NCBI GenBank assembly: GCA_964400215.1
Contig: CAYNSY010000005.1
Span: 36,864-100,863, forward strand
Source: Methylotenera sp964400215
Lineage (GTDB): Bacteria > Pseudomonadota > Gammaproteobacteria > Burkholderiales > Methylophilaceae
DNA: 64,000 bases
Reading direction: 5' to 3'
In this document: positions 51,838-60,582 of the stretch, piece after piece
Numbering within the stretch: position 1 is the first letter of the stretch
Layout: each line of letters opens with the position of its first letter
Translations under genes and position numbers: made by a program
The notes under the pieces: generated by a model
Told to the model about the DNA's origin: nothing
What the model saw: only the letters and a program-made list of their open reading frames with translations
Database searches by the model: none

Positions 51838-51878
51838 GAGTAATCCTTATAAAAATTCTTGTGCCTAGGGCTAAATAA

Positions 51879-52658
51879 TTAACCAAATTTGCCGGTAATG
51901 TAATCTTCGGTTTCTTTGCGTACCGGACGGGTAAAGATGGTGTCGGTGTCGCCGTATTCCATCATTTCACCTAGGTACATGTAAGCCGTGTAATCCGAAA
52001 TTCGGGCCGCTTGTTGCATATTATGCGTCACGACCAATATGGTCAATTTTCCACGCAATTCATTCATCAGCTCTTCAATGTTCGCTGTGGCGATTGGATC
52101 CAATGCTGAGGTAGGCTCATCAAACAACATGATTTCTGGGTCGGTAGCCAAAGCACGGGCGATGCATAAGCGCTGTTGTTGGCCGCCGGACAAGTTAAAT
52201 GCCAAGTCATTTAATCGGTCTTTCACTTCATTCCAAAGTGAGGCGCCTTTTAAGGCTTCTTCCACTTTGTCGGCCACCACGCGTTTGTTTTTCTCATCGC
52301 GCACACGCAATCCGTAAGCCACGTTTTCAAAGATAGTTTTAGGAAATGGGTTGGGTTTTTGAAACACCATGCTGATGCGCATGCGCACTTCAATCGGATC
52401 CACGCCATCGGCTAAGATGTTGGTGTTGTCCGGGTGCATGACAATTTGACCTTCGTATTTGTTGCCAGGGTACAAATCGTGCATGCGGTTAAAGCAGCGT
52501 AAGAAAGTGGATTTGCCGCAACCGGACGGACCAATCAAGGCGGTGATTTTATTTTCATAAATCGGCATGCTGACACTTTTAAGTGCCTGATGGCCGTTTG
52601 AATAATAAAAATTCAGGTTTTTAGATTCTGCTTTTAGCGGTGTCGAAGTGTTAACCAT
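51879..52658 (-). CDS. pstB: phosphate ABC transporter ATP-binding protein PstB
   Basis: ATPase of the high-affinity phosphate importer. The 259-residue protein shows Walker A GPSGCGKST, signature LSGGQQQRLCIARALA, Walker B IMLFDEPTSALDPI, and the PstB-typical RMHDLYPGNKYEG region. Between pstA (34-bp gap) and phoU. Confidence 0.98.
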   Translation of the reverse strand: MVNTSTPLKAESKNLNFYYSNGHQALKSVSMPIYENKITALIGPSGCGKSTFLRCFNRMHDLYPGNKYEGQIVMHPDNTNILADGVDPIEVRMRISMVFQKPNPFPKTIFENVAYGLRVRDEKNKRVVADKVEEALKGASLWNEVKDRLNDLAFNLSGGQQQRLCIARALATDPEIMLFDEPTSALDPIATANIEELMNELRGKLTILVVTHNMQQAARISDYTAYMYLGEMMEYGDTDTIFTRPVRKETEDYITGKFG

Positions 52659-52692
52659 GGTTGTCCTAATGTGTATTTAATAACGTCAATTT

Positions 52693-53649
52693 TTACCATT
52701 TAATGTTTTTACGTATTTTGTAGCGCAGATAGATGGCCGTGCCATTCATTAACAGCGTAACAAGAATAATGATGGCGCCGGTAGCCGCTGCATTAATATG
52801 AAAAGCATGGTCAGGGCGTGATAGCCAGTTAAACATCTGTATCGGTAATACGGTGAAGCCTGAGCTTAGCCATTCAAAATTAAGGTAAGGTGCCACTTCG
52901 GTCACCGGTGACGGTGGCAAGAAAGCGATGAAGGTCAGGGCGCCTATGGTAATGATAGGAGCGGTTTCGCCAATGGCGCGTGACATGCCTATGATTACGC
53001 CGGTCAGGATGCCGCCTTGCGAATATTTCACCACGTGGTCACTCACCACTTGCCATTTAGTCGCACCCACGGCGTAAGCGGCTTCGCGTATGGCTACCGG
53101 TATACCGCGTATCGCCTCACGGGTTGATACGATCACTATAGGTAAAATCAATAGACCCAAGGTTAAGCCGGCGGTCAGTATGCTTTGGCCTAAATCCAAG
53201 CCGTACACAAATAAGCCCAATGCCAGCAAACCGTAAATAATGGATGGCACGCCGGCTAGATTGGACACATTAATTTCGATCAGGTCGGAGAACCAATTTT
53301 TTGGTGCATATTCTTCTAAATACAGGCCTGCTGCTACACCCACTGGCACCGCGGTTAGAAAAGTGACGCCCATGACCAGTACCGAACCTACCCAAGCCGA
53401 TAACAAGCCTGCACTGCCAGCACGACGTGATGGAAAGTCGCTAAAAAACTGCAGGTTGAAACGCGGGTAGCCGTCCATCACCAAATCAATAAATAGGGTT
53501 AATAAGGTCAATAAGCCTATCATCAAGGCGACTAGACCTATACAGGCAAACACCAAATCGTTGAATTTATGGCGGCGTATCATGCTCCGCACGGCATCTA
53601 AATCAGCCAATACGGAGGCTTTATTGTTTTCTGTGTCTTGCGCTTGCAT
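52693..53649 (-). CDS. pstA: phosphate ABC transporter permease PstA
   Basis: Inner-membrane permease of 318 residues with six transmembrane segments and the EAA-like loop (IPVAIREAAYAVGATKWQVV near 190). Its ATG overlaps the pstC stop by one base (TAATG), indicating coupled translation. Confidence 0.96.
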   Translation of the reverse strand: MQAQDTENNKASVLADLDAVRSMIRRHKFNDLVFACIGLVALMIGLLTLLTLFIDLVMDGYPRFNLQFFSDFPSRRAGSAGLLSAWVGSVLVMGVTFLTAVPVGVAAGLYLEEYAPKNWFSDLIEINVSNLAGVPSIIYGLLALGLFVYGLDLGQSILTAGLTLGLLILPIVIVSTREAIRGIPVAIREAAYAVGATKWQVVSDHVVKYSQGGILTGVIIGMSRAIGETAPIITIGALTFIAFLPPSPVTEVAPYLNFEWLSSGFTVLPIQMFNWLSRPDHAFHINAAATGAIIILVTLLMNGTAIYLRYKIRKNIKW

Positions 53650-54596
53650 TAGTATTGCTCCCGGAATTTTTTACGTACGACATAACCAATGATGTTGAAA
53701 CCCAAGGTCATGACAAACAGCACTAGGCCCGCCGCAAAGATACTTTGGTAGCCTATGCTGGCGTGCGGTAAGTCACCCATCGCTACTTGCACAATGTAGG
53801 CGGTGATGGTGGCTGCGCCTTCGGTCGGGTCAAAGGTTAAATTGGGTTGTTGCCCAGCGGCTACGGCCACCACCATGGTTTCACCCACGGCACGTGATAT
53901 GGCTAAGATATACGCAGCCACGATGCCCGATGTGGCGGCAGGGGTGACTACACGTAAAGCCGTCTGAAAGCGTGTTGCGCCCATGGCGTAGGAGCCTTCA
54001 CGCATGCTCATGGGCACGGCGCGCATGGCGTCTTCGGCCACGGAAGCAATGTAGGGCACTATCATCACACCCATCACTAAGCCGGCGCTTAGCATGTTAA
54101 AGCCAGGTAAGTCCGGGTAGATGATTTGCAACAATGGGGTGACAAACAACAAGGCGAAGTAACCAAAGGCAATGGTCGGTACGCCGACCAATAGTTCTAA
54201 AATCGGTTTGGTAATTTCACGGGTTTTGTGTGAGGCGAATTCGGATAAATAAATCGCAGCGATGGTGCCCACTGGGACAGCTACGGCAAGCGCCACTAAA
54301 GAAGTGGTGAGGGTGCCGGCAATCAGCGGCATGATGCCGTAATGCGCATCTTCAAACAATGGCGTCCATTCGGTGCCAGTGAAGAATTCGACCAATGAAA
54401 CGGTTTCAAAGAAACCAAAAGATTCGTATAAAAGAATGGCCACGATGGCAAAGGTGGTAAACACAGCCGATAAGGCGGCCAACATGAGGATGAGTTCAAT
54501 GACCCGCTCTTTAACGTTGCGGCGTATGTTTTTAGCTAAACGTGGACTGATCGCTAATTCTGTAATGTTATTAAGCATAGTGGCAGCGTTATTCAT
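53649..54596 (-). CDS. pstC: phosphate ABC transporter permease PstC
   Basis: Permease partner of PstA, 315 residues, with an amphipathic N-terminal segment, six membrane spans and the EAA-like loop (VPMSMREGSYAMGATRFQTA near 190). A terminator-like hairpin at 54661-54688 separates it from pstS. Confidence 0.96.
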   Translation of the reverse strand: MNNAATMLNNITELAISPRLAKNIRRNVKERVIELILMLAALSAVFTTFAIVAILLYESFGFFETVSLVEFFTGTEWTPLFEDAHYGIMPLIAGTLTTSLVALAVAVPVGTIAAIYLSEFASHKTREITKPILELLVGVPTIAFGYFALLFVTPLLQIIYPDLPGFNMLSAGLVMGVMIVPYIASVAEDAMRAVPMSMREGSYAMGATRFQTALRVVTPAATSGIVAAYILAISRAVGETMVVAVAAGQQPNLTFDPTEGAATITAYIVQVAMGDLPHASIGYQSIFAAGLVLFVMTLGFNIIGYVVRKKFREQY

Positions 54597-54660
54597 AGTG
54601 TGAGTTTGAAGTTTGTAACGAGTTTAAATAAATTGCAAATGCGTGTAGCTAATCGAATAA

Positions 54661-54688
54661 AAAAGGAGCGGTGGAGACCGCTCCTTTT
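54661..54688 (-). terminator. intraoperon hairpin between pstS and pstC
   Basis: AAAAGGAGCGGT (54661-54672) and ACCGCTCCTTTT (54677-54688) form a perfect 12-bp stem with a GGAG loop; on the minus strand it ends in a T run 14 bp after the pstS stop. Probably a partial terminator giving excess binding protein. Confidence 0.85.
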
Positions 54689-54701
54689 CAGCGTTGGCTA
54701 A

Positions 54702-55694
54702 TTATTTAATTCTTTCGATTAAATCTTTAACTTTAATGCCCACTTCGTTTTTACCGCCAAAACCTGTGCCTGGTTTCATGGCCTTAAAGTGTGCTTTTAC
54801 CGCCGCGTAATCTTCTGCTGGCAATGGTACGTATTTCACTTCAGCCACCAATTTAGGGGCATTTTCTAGGTAGAAGTTAACAAAGGCTTTCACTTCAGGT
54901 TTAAATGCAGCGGCTGTCGCGTTTACGTAGATGAACAATGGACGAGCAAGCGGTTGGTAAGTACCGTCTTTAACTGCTTCAGGTGAAGGCATTACTGCTG
55001 GTGAACCTGCTTTAGCAGAGATAGGCACCGCCCTTAATTTGTCTTTGTTTTCTTCGTAATAAGCGTAACCAAAGTAAGCCAAGCCACCGGCATTGCCAGA
55101 AACGCCTTGCACTAACACGTTGTCATCTTCAGATGGTGTGTAATCGGTACGGCTGGATTTTGCTTTGCCATTCACCGCTTCAGTAAAGTAGTCGAATGTA
55201 CCAGATGCTGTACCTGGGCCGTATAAAGCCAAGGCTTTGTCTGGGTAAGCAGGGTTTACTTGTTTCCAGTTTTTAACGCTAGAACCTGGTTTCCACATGG
55301 CGTTCAATTCAGCCACGCTTAAGCTTTTTACGAAATCGTTCTTAGGGTTGACCACCACAGTTAAAGCATCAAATGCCACTGGTAATTCTATGTATTGAAT
55401 ACCGGCTTCTTTACAAGCGTCGATTTCTTTTTGCAAAATTGGACGTGAAGCGTCAGAAATGTCTGTTTCACCGCGACAGAATTTTTTGAAACCACTGCCT
55501 GTGCCTGATTCACCAACAGTCACTTTGGTTTTTGTGGCTTTTTGGAACTCTTCCGCCATCGCTTCAGTGATTGGGTAAACGGTGCTTGAACCGTCAATTT
55601 TGATGATTTTGTCTGCGGCCAAAGCGTGTGAGCTGGCAAAGGTAACGGCCACTAAAGCCGCAATACGCATTGATTTGCTAAATACAGTATTCAT
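54702..55694 (-). CDS. pstS: phosphate-binding periplasmic protein PstS
   Basis: Periplasmic receptor of the Pst system. From ATG 55692-55694 the protein has 330 residues with a Sec signal (MRIAALVAVTFASSHALA segment), the ligand loop IDGSSTVYPI near 33, VGESGTGSGFKKFCRGE near 65, and YGPGTASGTFDYF near 155. The frame is open 13 codons further upstream, but the signal peptide fixes this start. Two PhoB heptamers lie 60-80 bp upstream. Confidence 0.97.
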   Translation of the reverse strand: MNTVFSKSMRIAALVAVTFASSHALAADKIIKIDGSSTVYPITEAMAEEFQKATKTKVTVGESGTGSGFKKFCRGETDISDASRPILQKEIDACKEAGIQYIELPVAFDALTVVVNPKNDFVKSLSVAELNAMWKPGSSVKNWKQVNPAYPDKALALYGPGTASGTFDYFTEAVNGKAKSSRTDYTPSEDDNVLVQGVSGNAGGLAYFGYAYYEENKDKLRAVPISAKAGSPAVMPSPEAVKDGTYQPLARPLFIYVNATAAAFKPEVKAFVNFYLENAPKLVAEVKYVPLPAEDYAAVKAHFKAMKPGTGFGGKNEVGIKVKDLIERIK

Positions 55695-55738
55695 ATAATC
55701 TCCATCGTTGTAAAAAGTAATTTTCTTAACCAACGTCG

Positions 55739-55772
55739 ATATTAAGTATCAATTGTGACAAGTATATGACAA
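55739..55772 (-). promoter_or_regulatory. Pho box and -10 of the pstS promoter
   Basis: Minus strand: TTGTCAT-ATAC-TTGTCAC (55755-55772), 11-bp period and one mismatch per heptamer to CTGTCAT plus the final base, followed after exactly 10 bp by TAATAT (55739-55744) as -10. Confidence 0.85.
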
Positions 55773-55899
55773 AAAATGAATTACCGCTTTGGCGAAAAAT
55801 AAAAATCTTACCGGGCTTTGAAACGGGTTAAATTACTGCTAATTTATTAAAGCGTTAAAAATTATTCATTTCAATTTTTTCATTACATAAAGGTATGTT

Positions 55900-56943
55900 G
55901 TGGTGGCAAAACTTCAGGCAAAAATCAGTGCATTTGAAAAAAACCTCAGTTGGTGGGTGTTGGCTTGCATAGGCGTGGGCATAGTCTTAGGGCAATTTTT
56001 CACGGGCTTTTTCCAAGCCCTGGCCAGTTTGAAAGTGGCCGAGGTTAATTTGCCGGTGGCGGCATTGATTTGGCTGATGATCATACCCATGTTGCTCAAA
56101 ATAGACTTGTCTGCCATGAAGGAAGTGTGGGCGCACAAACGTGGCATAGGCGTGACCTTGTTTATCAACTGGCTGGTTAAACCCTTTTCCATGGCCTTGT
56201 TGGCCTGGATATTTATACGCCATGCCTTCGCTGATTGGTTGCCGCCTGAGCAATTGGATAGCTATGTTGCTGGACTCATTTTGTTAGCCGCTGCACCGTG
56301 CACCGCCATGGTGTTTGTGTGGAGTAATTTATGCAACGGAGATGCCAAATTTACCTTGTCGCAAGTGGCGATTAACGACGGCATCATGGTCTTTGCGTTT
56401 GCACCTTTGGTCGCTCTGTTGTTGGGCTTATCCAGCATCGTTGTGCCCTGGCATACCTTGTTGCTTTCTGTTGCCTTGTTTATTGTGTTGCCGGTGTTGT
56501 TCAGTCAGTGGCTGCGCAAAGCCATGTTGGCCAAAGGTCCGACCGCTTTAGATGGGTTGCTTAGCAAGTTGCAGCCGCTGTCATTGGGCGCCTTATTGCT
56601 CACCTTGGTGTTGTTGTTTGGCTTTCAAGGTCAGCAAATTTTGGCCCAACCCACCATTATTGCTTTGTTGGCCGTGCCCATCTTCATCCAAACCTATGGC
56701 AATGCCATGCTGGCCTATTGGCTAAACAAACAATTTAAGGTCGCGCATTGCGTGGCTGGGCCATCGGCCTTGATAGGCGCCTCTAATTTCTTTGAATTGG
56801 CAGTCGCCACGGCCATTGCCTTGTTTGGCTTTAATTCCGGCGCCGCCTTAGCCACCGTGGTCGGCGTGTTGATTGAAGTGCCGGTGATGTTGTCGGTGGT
56901 GGCCATCGTTAACCGTAGCCGCTCTTGGTACGAAGCAAATTAA
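55900..56943 (+). CDS. Acr3-family arsenite efflux transporter
   Basis: 347-residue inner-membrane carrier with about ten membrane segments, starting at GTG 55900 with AAAGG about 7 nt upstream. The conserved cysteine region AAAPCTAMVFVWSNLCNGD (near 125-145) and EVPVMLSVV near the C-terminus are characteristic of Acr3 arsenite/H+ antiporters. Divergent from pstS; arsC follows after 10 bp. No arsR-type repressor gene is adjacent. Confidence 0.92.
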   Translation: MVAKLQAKISAFEKNLSWWVLACIGVGIVLGQFFTGFFQALASLKVAEVNLPVAALIWLMIIPMLLKIDLSAMKEVWAHKRGIGVTLFINWLVKPFSMALLAWIFIRHAFADWLPPEQLDSYVAGLILLAAAPCTAMVFVWSNLCNGDAKFTLSQVAINDGIMVFAFAPLVALLLGLSSIVVPWHTLLLSVALFIVLPVLFSQWLRKAMLAKGPTALDGLLSKLQPLSLGALLLTLVLLFGFQGQQILAQPTIIALLAVPIFIQTYGNAMLAYWLNKQFKVAHCVAGPSALIGASNFFELAVATAIALFGFNSGAALATVVGVLIEVPVMLSVVAIVNRSRSWYEAN

Positions 56944-56953
56944 GGAAAAGACC

Positions 56954-57355
56954 ATGCCCGTGACTATTTACCACAACCCCGCCTGCGGTACCTCGCGTAA
57001 CACCTTGGCCATGATACGGGCCAGCGGCGAAGAACCCGAGGTCATTGAGTACTTAACTCACCCACCTAGCCGTGCGCGTTTGGTGGAACTCATTAATGCC
57101 ATGGGCGGTGGTGTGCGTGCCGTGATACGCGAAAAAGGCACGCCTTATGAGGCGCTGGGTTTAGCCAATCCTGATTTGTCGGACGATGCCTTAATTGATG
57201 CCATGCTGCAACACCCTATCTTAATTAACCGGCCCATCGTGGTCACTGCCAAAGGCGTCAAGCTGTGCCGTCCCTCCGAGTTGGTGCTGCCGTTATTGGA
57301 TAATCCCAACATAGGCTGCTTCACCAAAGAAGACGGTGAGGTAGTTAATCTGTAG
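56954..57355 (+). CDS. arsC: glutaredoxin-dependent arsenate reductase
   Basis: Reduces arsenate to arsenite for export by the neighbouring Acr3 protein. The 133-residue protein has the catalytic cysteine in HNPACGTSRNTL (Cys12) and the arginine-containing RPIVVT and KLCRPSE motifs, matching the plasmid R773/E. coli ArsC type. Its stop codon TAG lies inside the left end of a repeat element at 57351. Confidence 0.95.
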   Translation: MPVTIYHNPACGTSRNTLAMIRASGEEPEVIEYLTHPPSRARLVELINAMGGGVRAVIREKGTPYEALGLANPDLSDDALIDAMLQHPILINRPIVVTAKGVKLCRPSELVLPLLDNPNIGCFTKEDGEVVNL

Positions 57356-57533
57356 GAGCGCAATTTATTGCGCGAATGCCACGGTGAGGATTTCGCGGCG
57401 GGGCGCCGCTCCTACATAAAAGCGCCACTATCATTCGCATGGTGTTGCTTTCGCGCAATAAGCCAGCATTTGGCTTCCCCGCAGAATATATGACATGAAT
57501 GTCATTATTCATGCGTGAAATTGCGCTCCTACA
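57351..57533. mobile_element. MITE-like element with 12-bp terminal inverted repeats, copy 1
   Basis: Bounded by TGTAGGAGCGCA and TGCGCTCCTACA. Compared with copy 2 at 62102-62235 it shares the right half (CGCGCAATAAGCCAG, the TTCCCCG block and the palindrome ATGACATGAATGTCAT) and carries about 50 bp extra in the left half, itself containing GCCGCTCCTACA. No ORF; the arsC stop codon falls in its left end. Confidence 0.8.
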
Positions 57534-57689
57534 TACGACTTTTCAAGAAATTTATTTCTTAGAAAATCGGAGCGCCTGTGGTACAAAAGCTTGTTGCCGT
57601 GAATGGTTTTTAATCTGTGTGCATCTGTGTTTATCTGTGGTGAATGGCTTGTTGTATAATGCTGTTTTTTCTAAGCTAGCAGAACCGTC
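57534..57689. other. upstream region of prfB
   Basis: Holds three CTGTG-containing units at a 10-bp period (about 57614-57640) and a TATAAT at 57655-57660 that may be the prfB -10; no convincing -35 is placed 16-18 bp before it. Together with the repeat element this fills the gene-free stretch from 57356. Confidence 0.5.
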
Positions 57690-58794
57690 ATGGAAGCCGA
57701 ACAACTTAATAGCATTGCCCATCGCCTAGTGGATTTGGCAGAGCGCAATCAGGCCCTTAGGGGGTATCTTTGACATTGAAACAAAAAGTCAGCGCCTAGA
57801 AGAAGTTAACGGTTTATTAGAAGATCCGAAAATTTGGAGCGATAACGCCAAGAGTCAGGCCTTAGGCAAAGAAAAGCGTGAATTGGGCTTGGTAGTGGAC
57901 GCCTTAATTTACTTGCAGGCCGGCTTGCAAGACGCACAAGATTTGTTTGACATGGCGCGTGAGGAAAACGACGACGCTACCTTGTTGAGTGTCGCCAGCG
58001 ACGCGCTAACGTTGGAAAAACAAATTGCCGAGATGGAATTTAGGCGTATGTTTTCCGGCCCCATGGACGCCAACAATTGTTTCATAGAGTTTCAATCGGG
58101 CAGTGGTGGTACCGAAGCGCAAGATTGGTGCAATATGTTGCTGCGCATGTATTTGCGTTATACCGAGCGTAAAGGCTTTAAGGTGGAAGTGTTGGAGTTG
58201 TCCGACGGCGATGTGGCCGGCATCAAAGGCGCATCGATTAAAGTGAGTGGGGATTATGCCTACGGCACCTTGCGTACCGAAAGTGGCGTGCACCGCTTGG
58301 TGCGCAAATCCCCGTTTGATTCGAACGCCAAACGCCATACCTCGTTTGCCAGCGTGCAGATTTTCCCGGAAGTGGACGATTCGATAGAGATAGACATCAA
58401 CCCCGCCGATTTGCGGGTGGATACCTACCGCGCCAGTGGTGCCGGTGGTCAGCACATTAATAAAACCGACTCTGCGGTGCGTATTACGCACATACCGACC
58501 AATACCGTGGTGCAGTGTCAAAACGACAGATCGCAGCACCGCAACCGTGCTGAAGCGATGGCCATGTTAAAAGGCGCGCTGTATGCTTTAGAGCTAAATA
58601 AGCGCAATGCCGACAAACAAGCGCTGGAAGACGCAAAAACCGATATCGGCTGGGGCCATCAAATTCGCTCCTACGTATTGGATCAATCGCGCATCAAGGA
58701 TTTGCGTACCAGTGTTGAGATAGGCAATACCCAAGGCGTGTTAGACGGCGACTTGGATCCATTTATTACTGAAAGTTTGAAGCAGGGAGTATGA
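57690..58794 (+). CDS. prfB: peptide chain release factor 2 (programmed +1 frameshift)
   Basis: Recognises UGA and UAA stop codons. ATG 57690 opens a 27-codon frame ending at an in-frame TGA (57771-57773) in the context AGGGGG-TATCTTTGAC, the classic RF2 autoregulatory shift site; the frame then continues at 57772, giving 367 residues in all. The second frame carries the SPF stop-recognition motif (RKSPFDSNAKRH) and the GGQ motif (ASGAGGQHINKTDS). The stop overlaps the lysS start (ATGA). A naive ORF call would begin at GTG 57883 and lose the N-terminus. Confidence 0.96.
57759..57774 (+). promoter_or_regulatory. prfB programmed frameshift site
   Basis: Internal Shine-Dalgarno AGGGGG, spacer, CTT slippery codon, TGA and a following C (weak stop context): the canonical RF2 +1 frameshift signal. 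Confidence 0.95.
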
Positions 58795-60338
58795 GTGTGA
58801 GTAACGAGCAAAATAATGAAGTAACGCCACTGGACGAAAATCACGTGATCGCCGAGCGCCGTGAGAAACTTAAAGCCTTGCGCGCTAGCAGCCAGAGCCA
58901 AGGTTCGGTTGCGTTCCCAAATGACTTCAAGCCACTAGATAAAGCCGACGATTTGCTGGCGGCCCATGCCGATAAAGAAAACGAAGCCTTTGAAGCCGCG
59001 CCTGTGAATGTGGTGGTGGCCGGCCGCATGATGTTAAAACGAGTCATGGGTAAAGCCAGCTTTGCCACCCTGCAAGACGGCAGCGGCGACCATGCCGGTA
59101 GCCGCATACAGTTGTATGTAGCCAAAGACGCGATAGGCGAGGATGTCTACGAACAATTTAAGCATTGGGATTTGGGTGACTTTTTAGGCGCCACTGGCCA
59201 TTTGTTTAAAACCAAGACCGGCGAACTGTCGATTAAAGTCAGCGAAATCCGCTTGCTCACCAAATCCTTGCGCCCCTTGCCAGAAAAATTCCACGGCTTG
59301 CAAGACCAAGAAGTGAAATACCGTCAGCGCTATGTCGACTTAATCACCTCGGAAGAAACCCGTGCCACCTTTGTGGCGCGCAGCAAAGTGGTGTCGGCCA
59401 TACGCCAATTCATGGTGGAAAATGCATTCTTAGAAGTGGAAACACCGATGTTGCACCCCATCCCTGGTGGCGCCTCGGCCAAGCCGTTTATCACCCACCA
59501 CAATGCACTCGACATGCAAATGTATTTGCGCATCGCCCCCGAATTGTATTTAAAACGCTTGGTGGTTGGTGGTTTTGAGCGCGTGTTTGAAGTGAACCGT
59601 AACTTCAGAAACGAAGGCTTGAGCGTACGGCACAACCCAGAATTTACCATGATGGAATTTTACGCGGCTTATACCGATTACTTGTGGTTGATGGACTTCA
59701 CTGAAAACTGCATACGCACCGCTGCCATCGCTGCACGCGGCACCGCGGTGTTGCAATACCAAGGCCGCGAGTTGGATTTAAGCAAACCTTTCCAACGCTT
59801 AACCATTGTTGGCGCCATCCAGAAATACGCGCCGCAATATACCTTGGCGCAATTAAACGACACCGACTTCTTGCGTGCCGAGATCCTGAAACACGGCACC
59901 AAACCATTCGATCATGCCGGCTTAGGGGCATTGCAATTGGCCTTGTTTGAAGAAACCGCGGAAAGCCAGTTGTGGGAGCCAACCTACATCATTGACTACC
60001 CGGTGGAAGTGTCCCCTTTGGCCCGCGCCTCCGACAGTAACCCAGAGATCACCGAGCGTTTTGAGTTGTTTGTCTGTGGCCGTGAAATTGCCAATGGCTT
60101 CAGTGAGCTAAACGATGCTGAAGACCAGGCCGCCCGTTTCCATGCGCAAATGAAAGCCAAAGAAGCCGGCGACCACGAAGCCATGTTCTACGACGCTGAT
60201 TTTATACGCGCCCTGGAATACGGTATGCCGCCAACCGGTGGCTGCGGCATAGGCATAGACCGTTTGGTCATGATGATCACCGACAGCCCCAGCATCCGTG
60301 ATGTGATTCTGTTCCCGCACATGCGCGCTGAAAGCTAA
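58791..60338 (+). CDS. lysS: lysyl-tRNA synthetase (class II)
   Basis: Charges tRNA-Lys. The 515-residue protein has an N-terminal OB-fold anticodon-binding domain (about 70-170), class II motif 2 FRNEGLSVRHNPEFTMMEFY near 270 and motif 3 GCGIGIDRLVMM near 488. The 4-bp overlap with prfB is the usual prfB-lysS pairing. A terminator follows. Confidence 0.98.
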   Translation: MSVSNEQNNEVTPLDENHVIAERREKLKALRASSQSQGSVAFPNDFKPLDKADDLLAAHADKENEAFEAAPVNVVVAGRMMLKRVMGKASFATLQDGSGDHAGSRIQLYVAKDAIGEDVYEQFKHWDLGDFLGATGHLFKTKTGELSIKVSEIRLLTKSLRPLPEKFHGLQDQEVKYRQRYVDLITSEETRATFVARSKVVSAIRQFMVENAFLEVETPMLHPIPGGASAKPFITHHNALDMQMYLRIAPELYLKRLVVGGFERVFEVNRNFRNEGLSVRHNPEFTMMEFYAAYTDYLWLMDFTENCIRTAAIAARGTAVLQYQGRELDLSKPFQRLTIVGAIQKYAPQYTLAQLNDTDFLRAEILKHGTKPFDHAGLGALQLALFEETAESQLWEPTYIIDYPVEVSPLARASDSNPEITERFELFVCGREIANGFSELNDAEDQAARFHAQMKAKEAGDHEAMFYDADFIRALEYGMPPTGGCGIGIDRLVMMITDSPSIRDVILFPHMRAES

Positions 60339-60372
60339 ACCCATCGTTTAAGCTTAATGCCAGGTCTTATCT

Positions 60373-60407
60373 AAAAGCCACCCTCGCCTTAGTGGGGGTG
60401 GCTTTTT
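60373..60407 (+). terminator. Rho-independent terminator after lysS
   Basis: AAAAGCCACCC (60373-60383) pairs with GGGTGGCTTTT (60396-60406), followed by T. Confidence 0.88.
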
Positions 60408-60495
60408 ACATGCAACGCTGCCCAGCATAATAGGGAATGTTATTAGTGTTGCAAAAAAACAACAGACAGTTCGTTTTATTTCACTAGTTCATTCT

Positions 60496-60529
60496 CTGTC
60501 ATCAAATTGTCATATTGAAACCACAAAAT
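60496..60529 (+). promoter_or_regulatory. Pho box and -10 of the porin promoter
   Basis: CTGTCAT-CAAA-TTGTCAT (60496-60513): the first heptamer is the exact Pho box consensus and the second differs at one base, with an 11-bp period. A -10-like CAAAAT follows 10 bp later (60524-60529). Confidence 0.85.
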
Positions 60530-60582
60530 CACTCCCGTTAAGCAAGCCTATTATTTTATACATACTAACTAGGGGATTTTGA

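Noticed and set aside
57614..57640. CTGTG repeats before prfB as a Pho box
   Set aside because: Period is 10 bp and the core TCAT is missing; prfB-lysS is not expected to respond to phosphate.
57690..57773. prfB looks broken by an in-frame TGA
   Set aside because: This is the canonical RF2 autoregulatory frameshift site, not a pseudogene.
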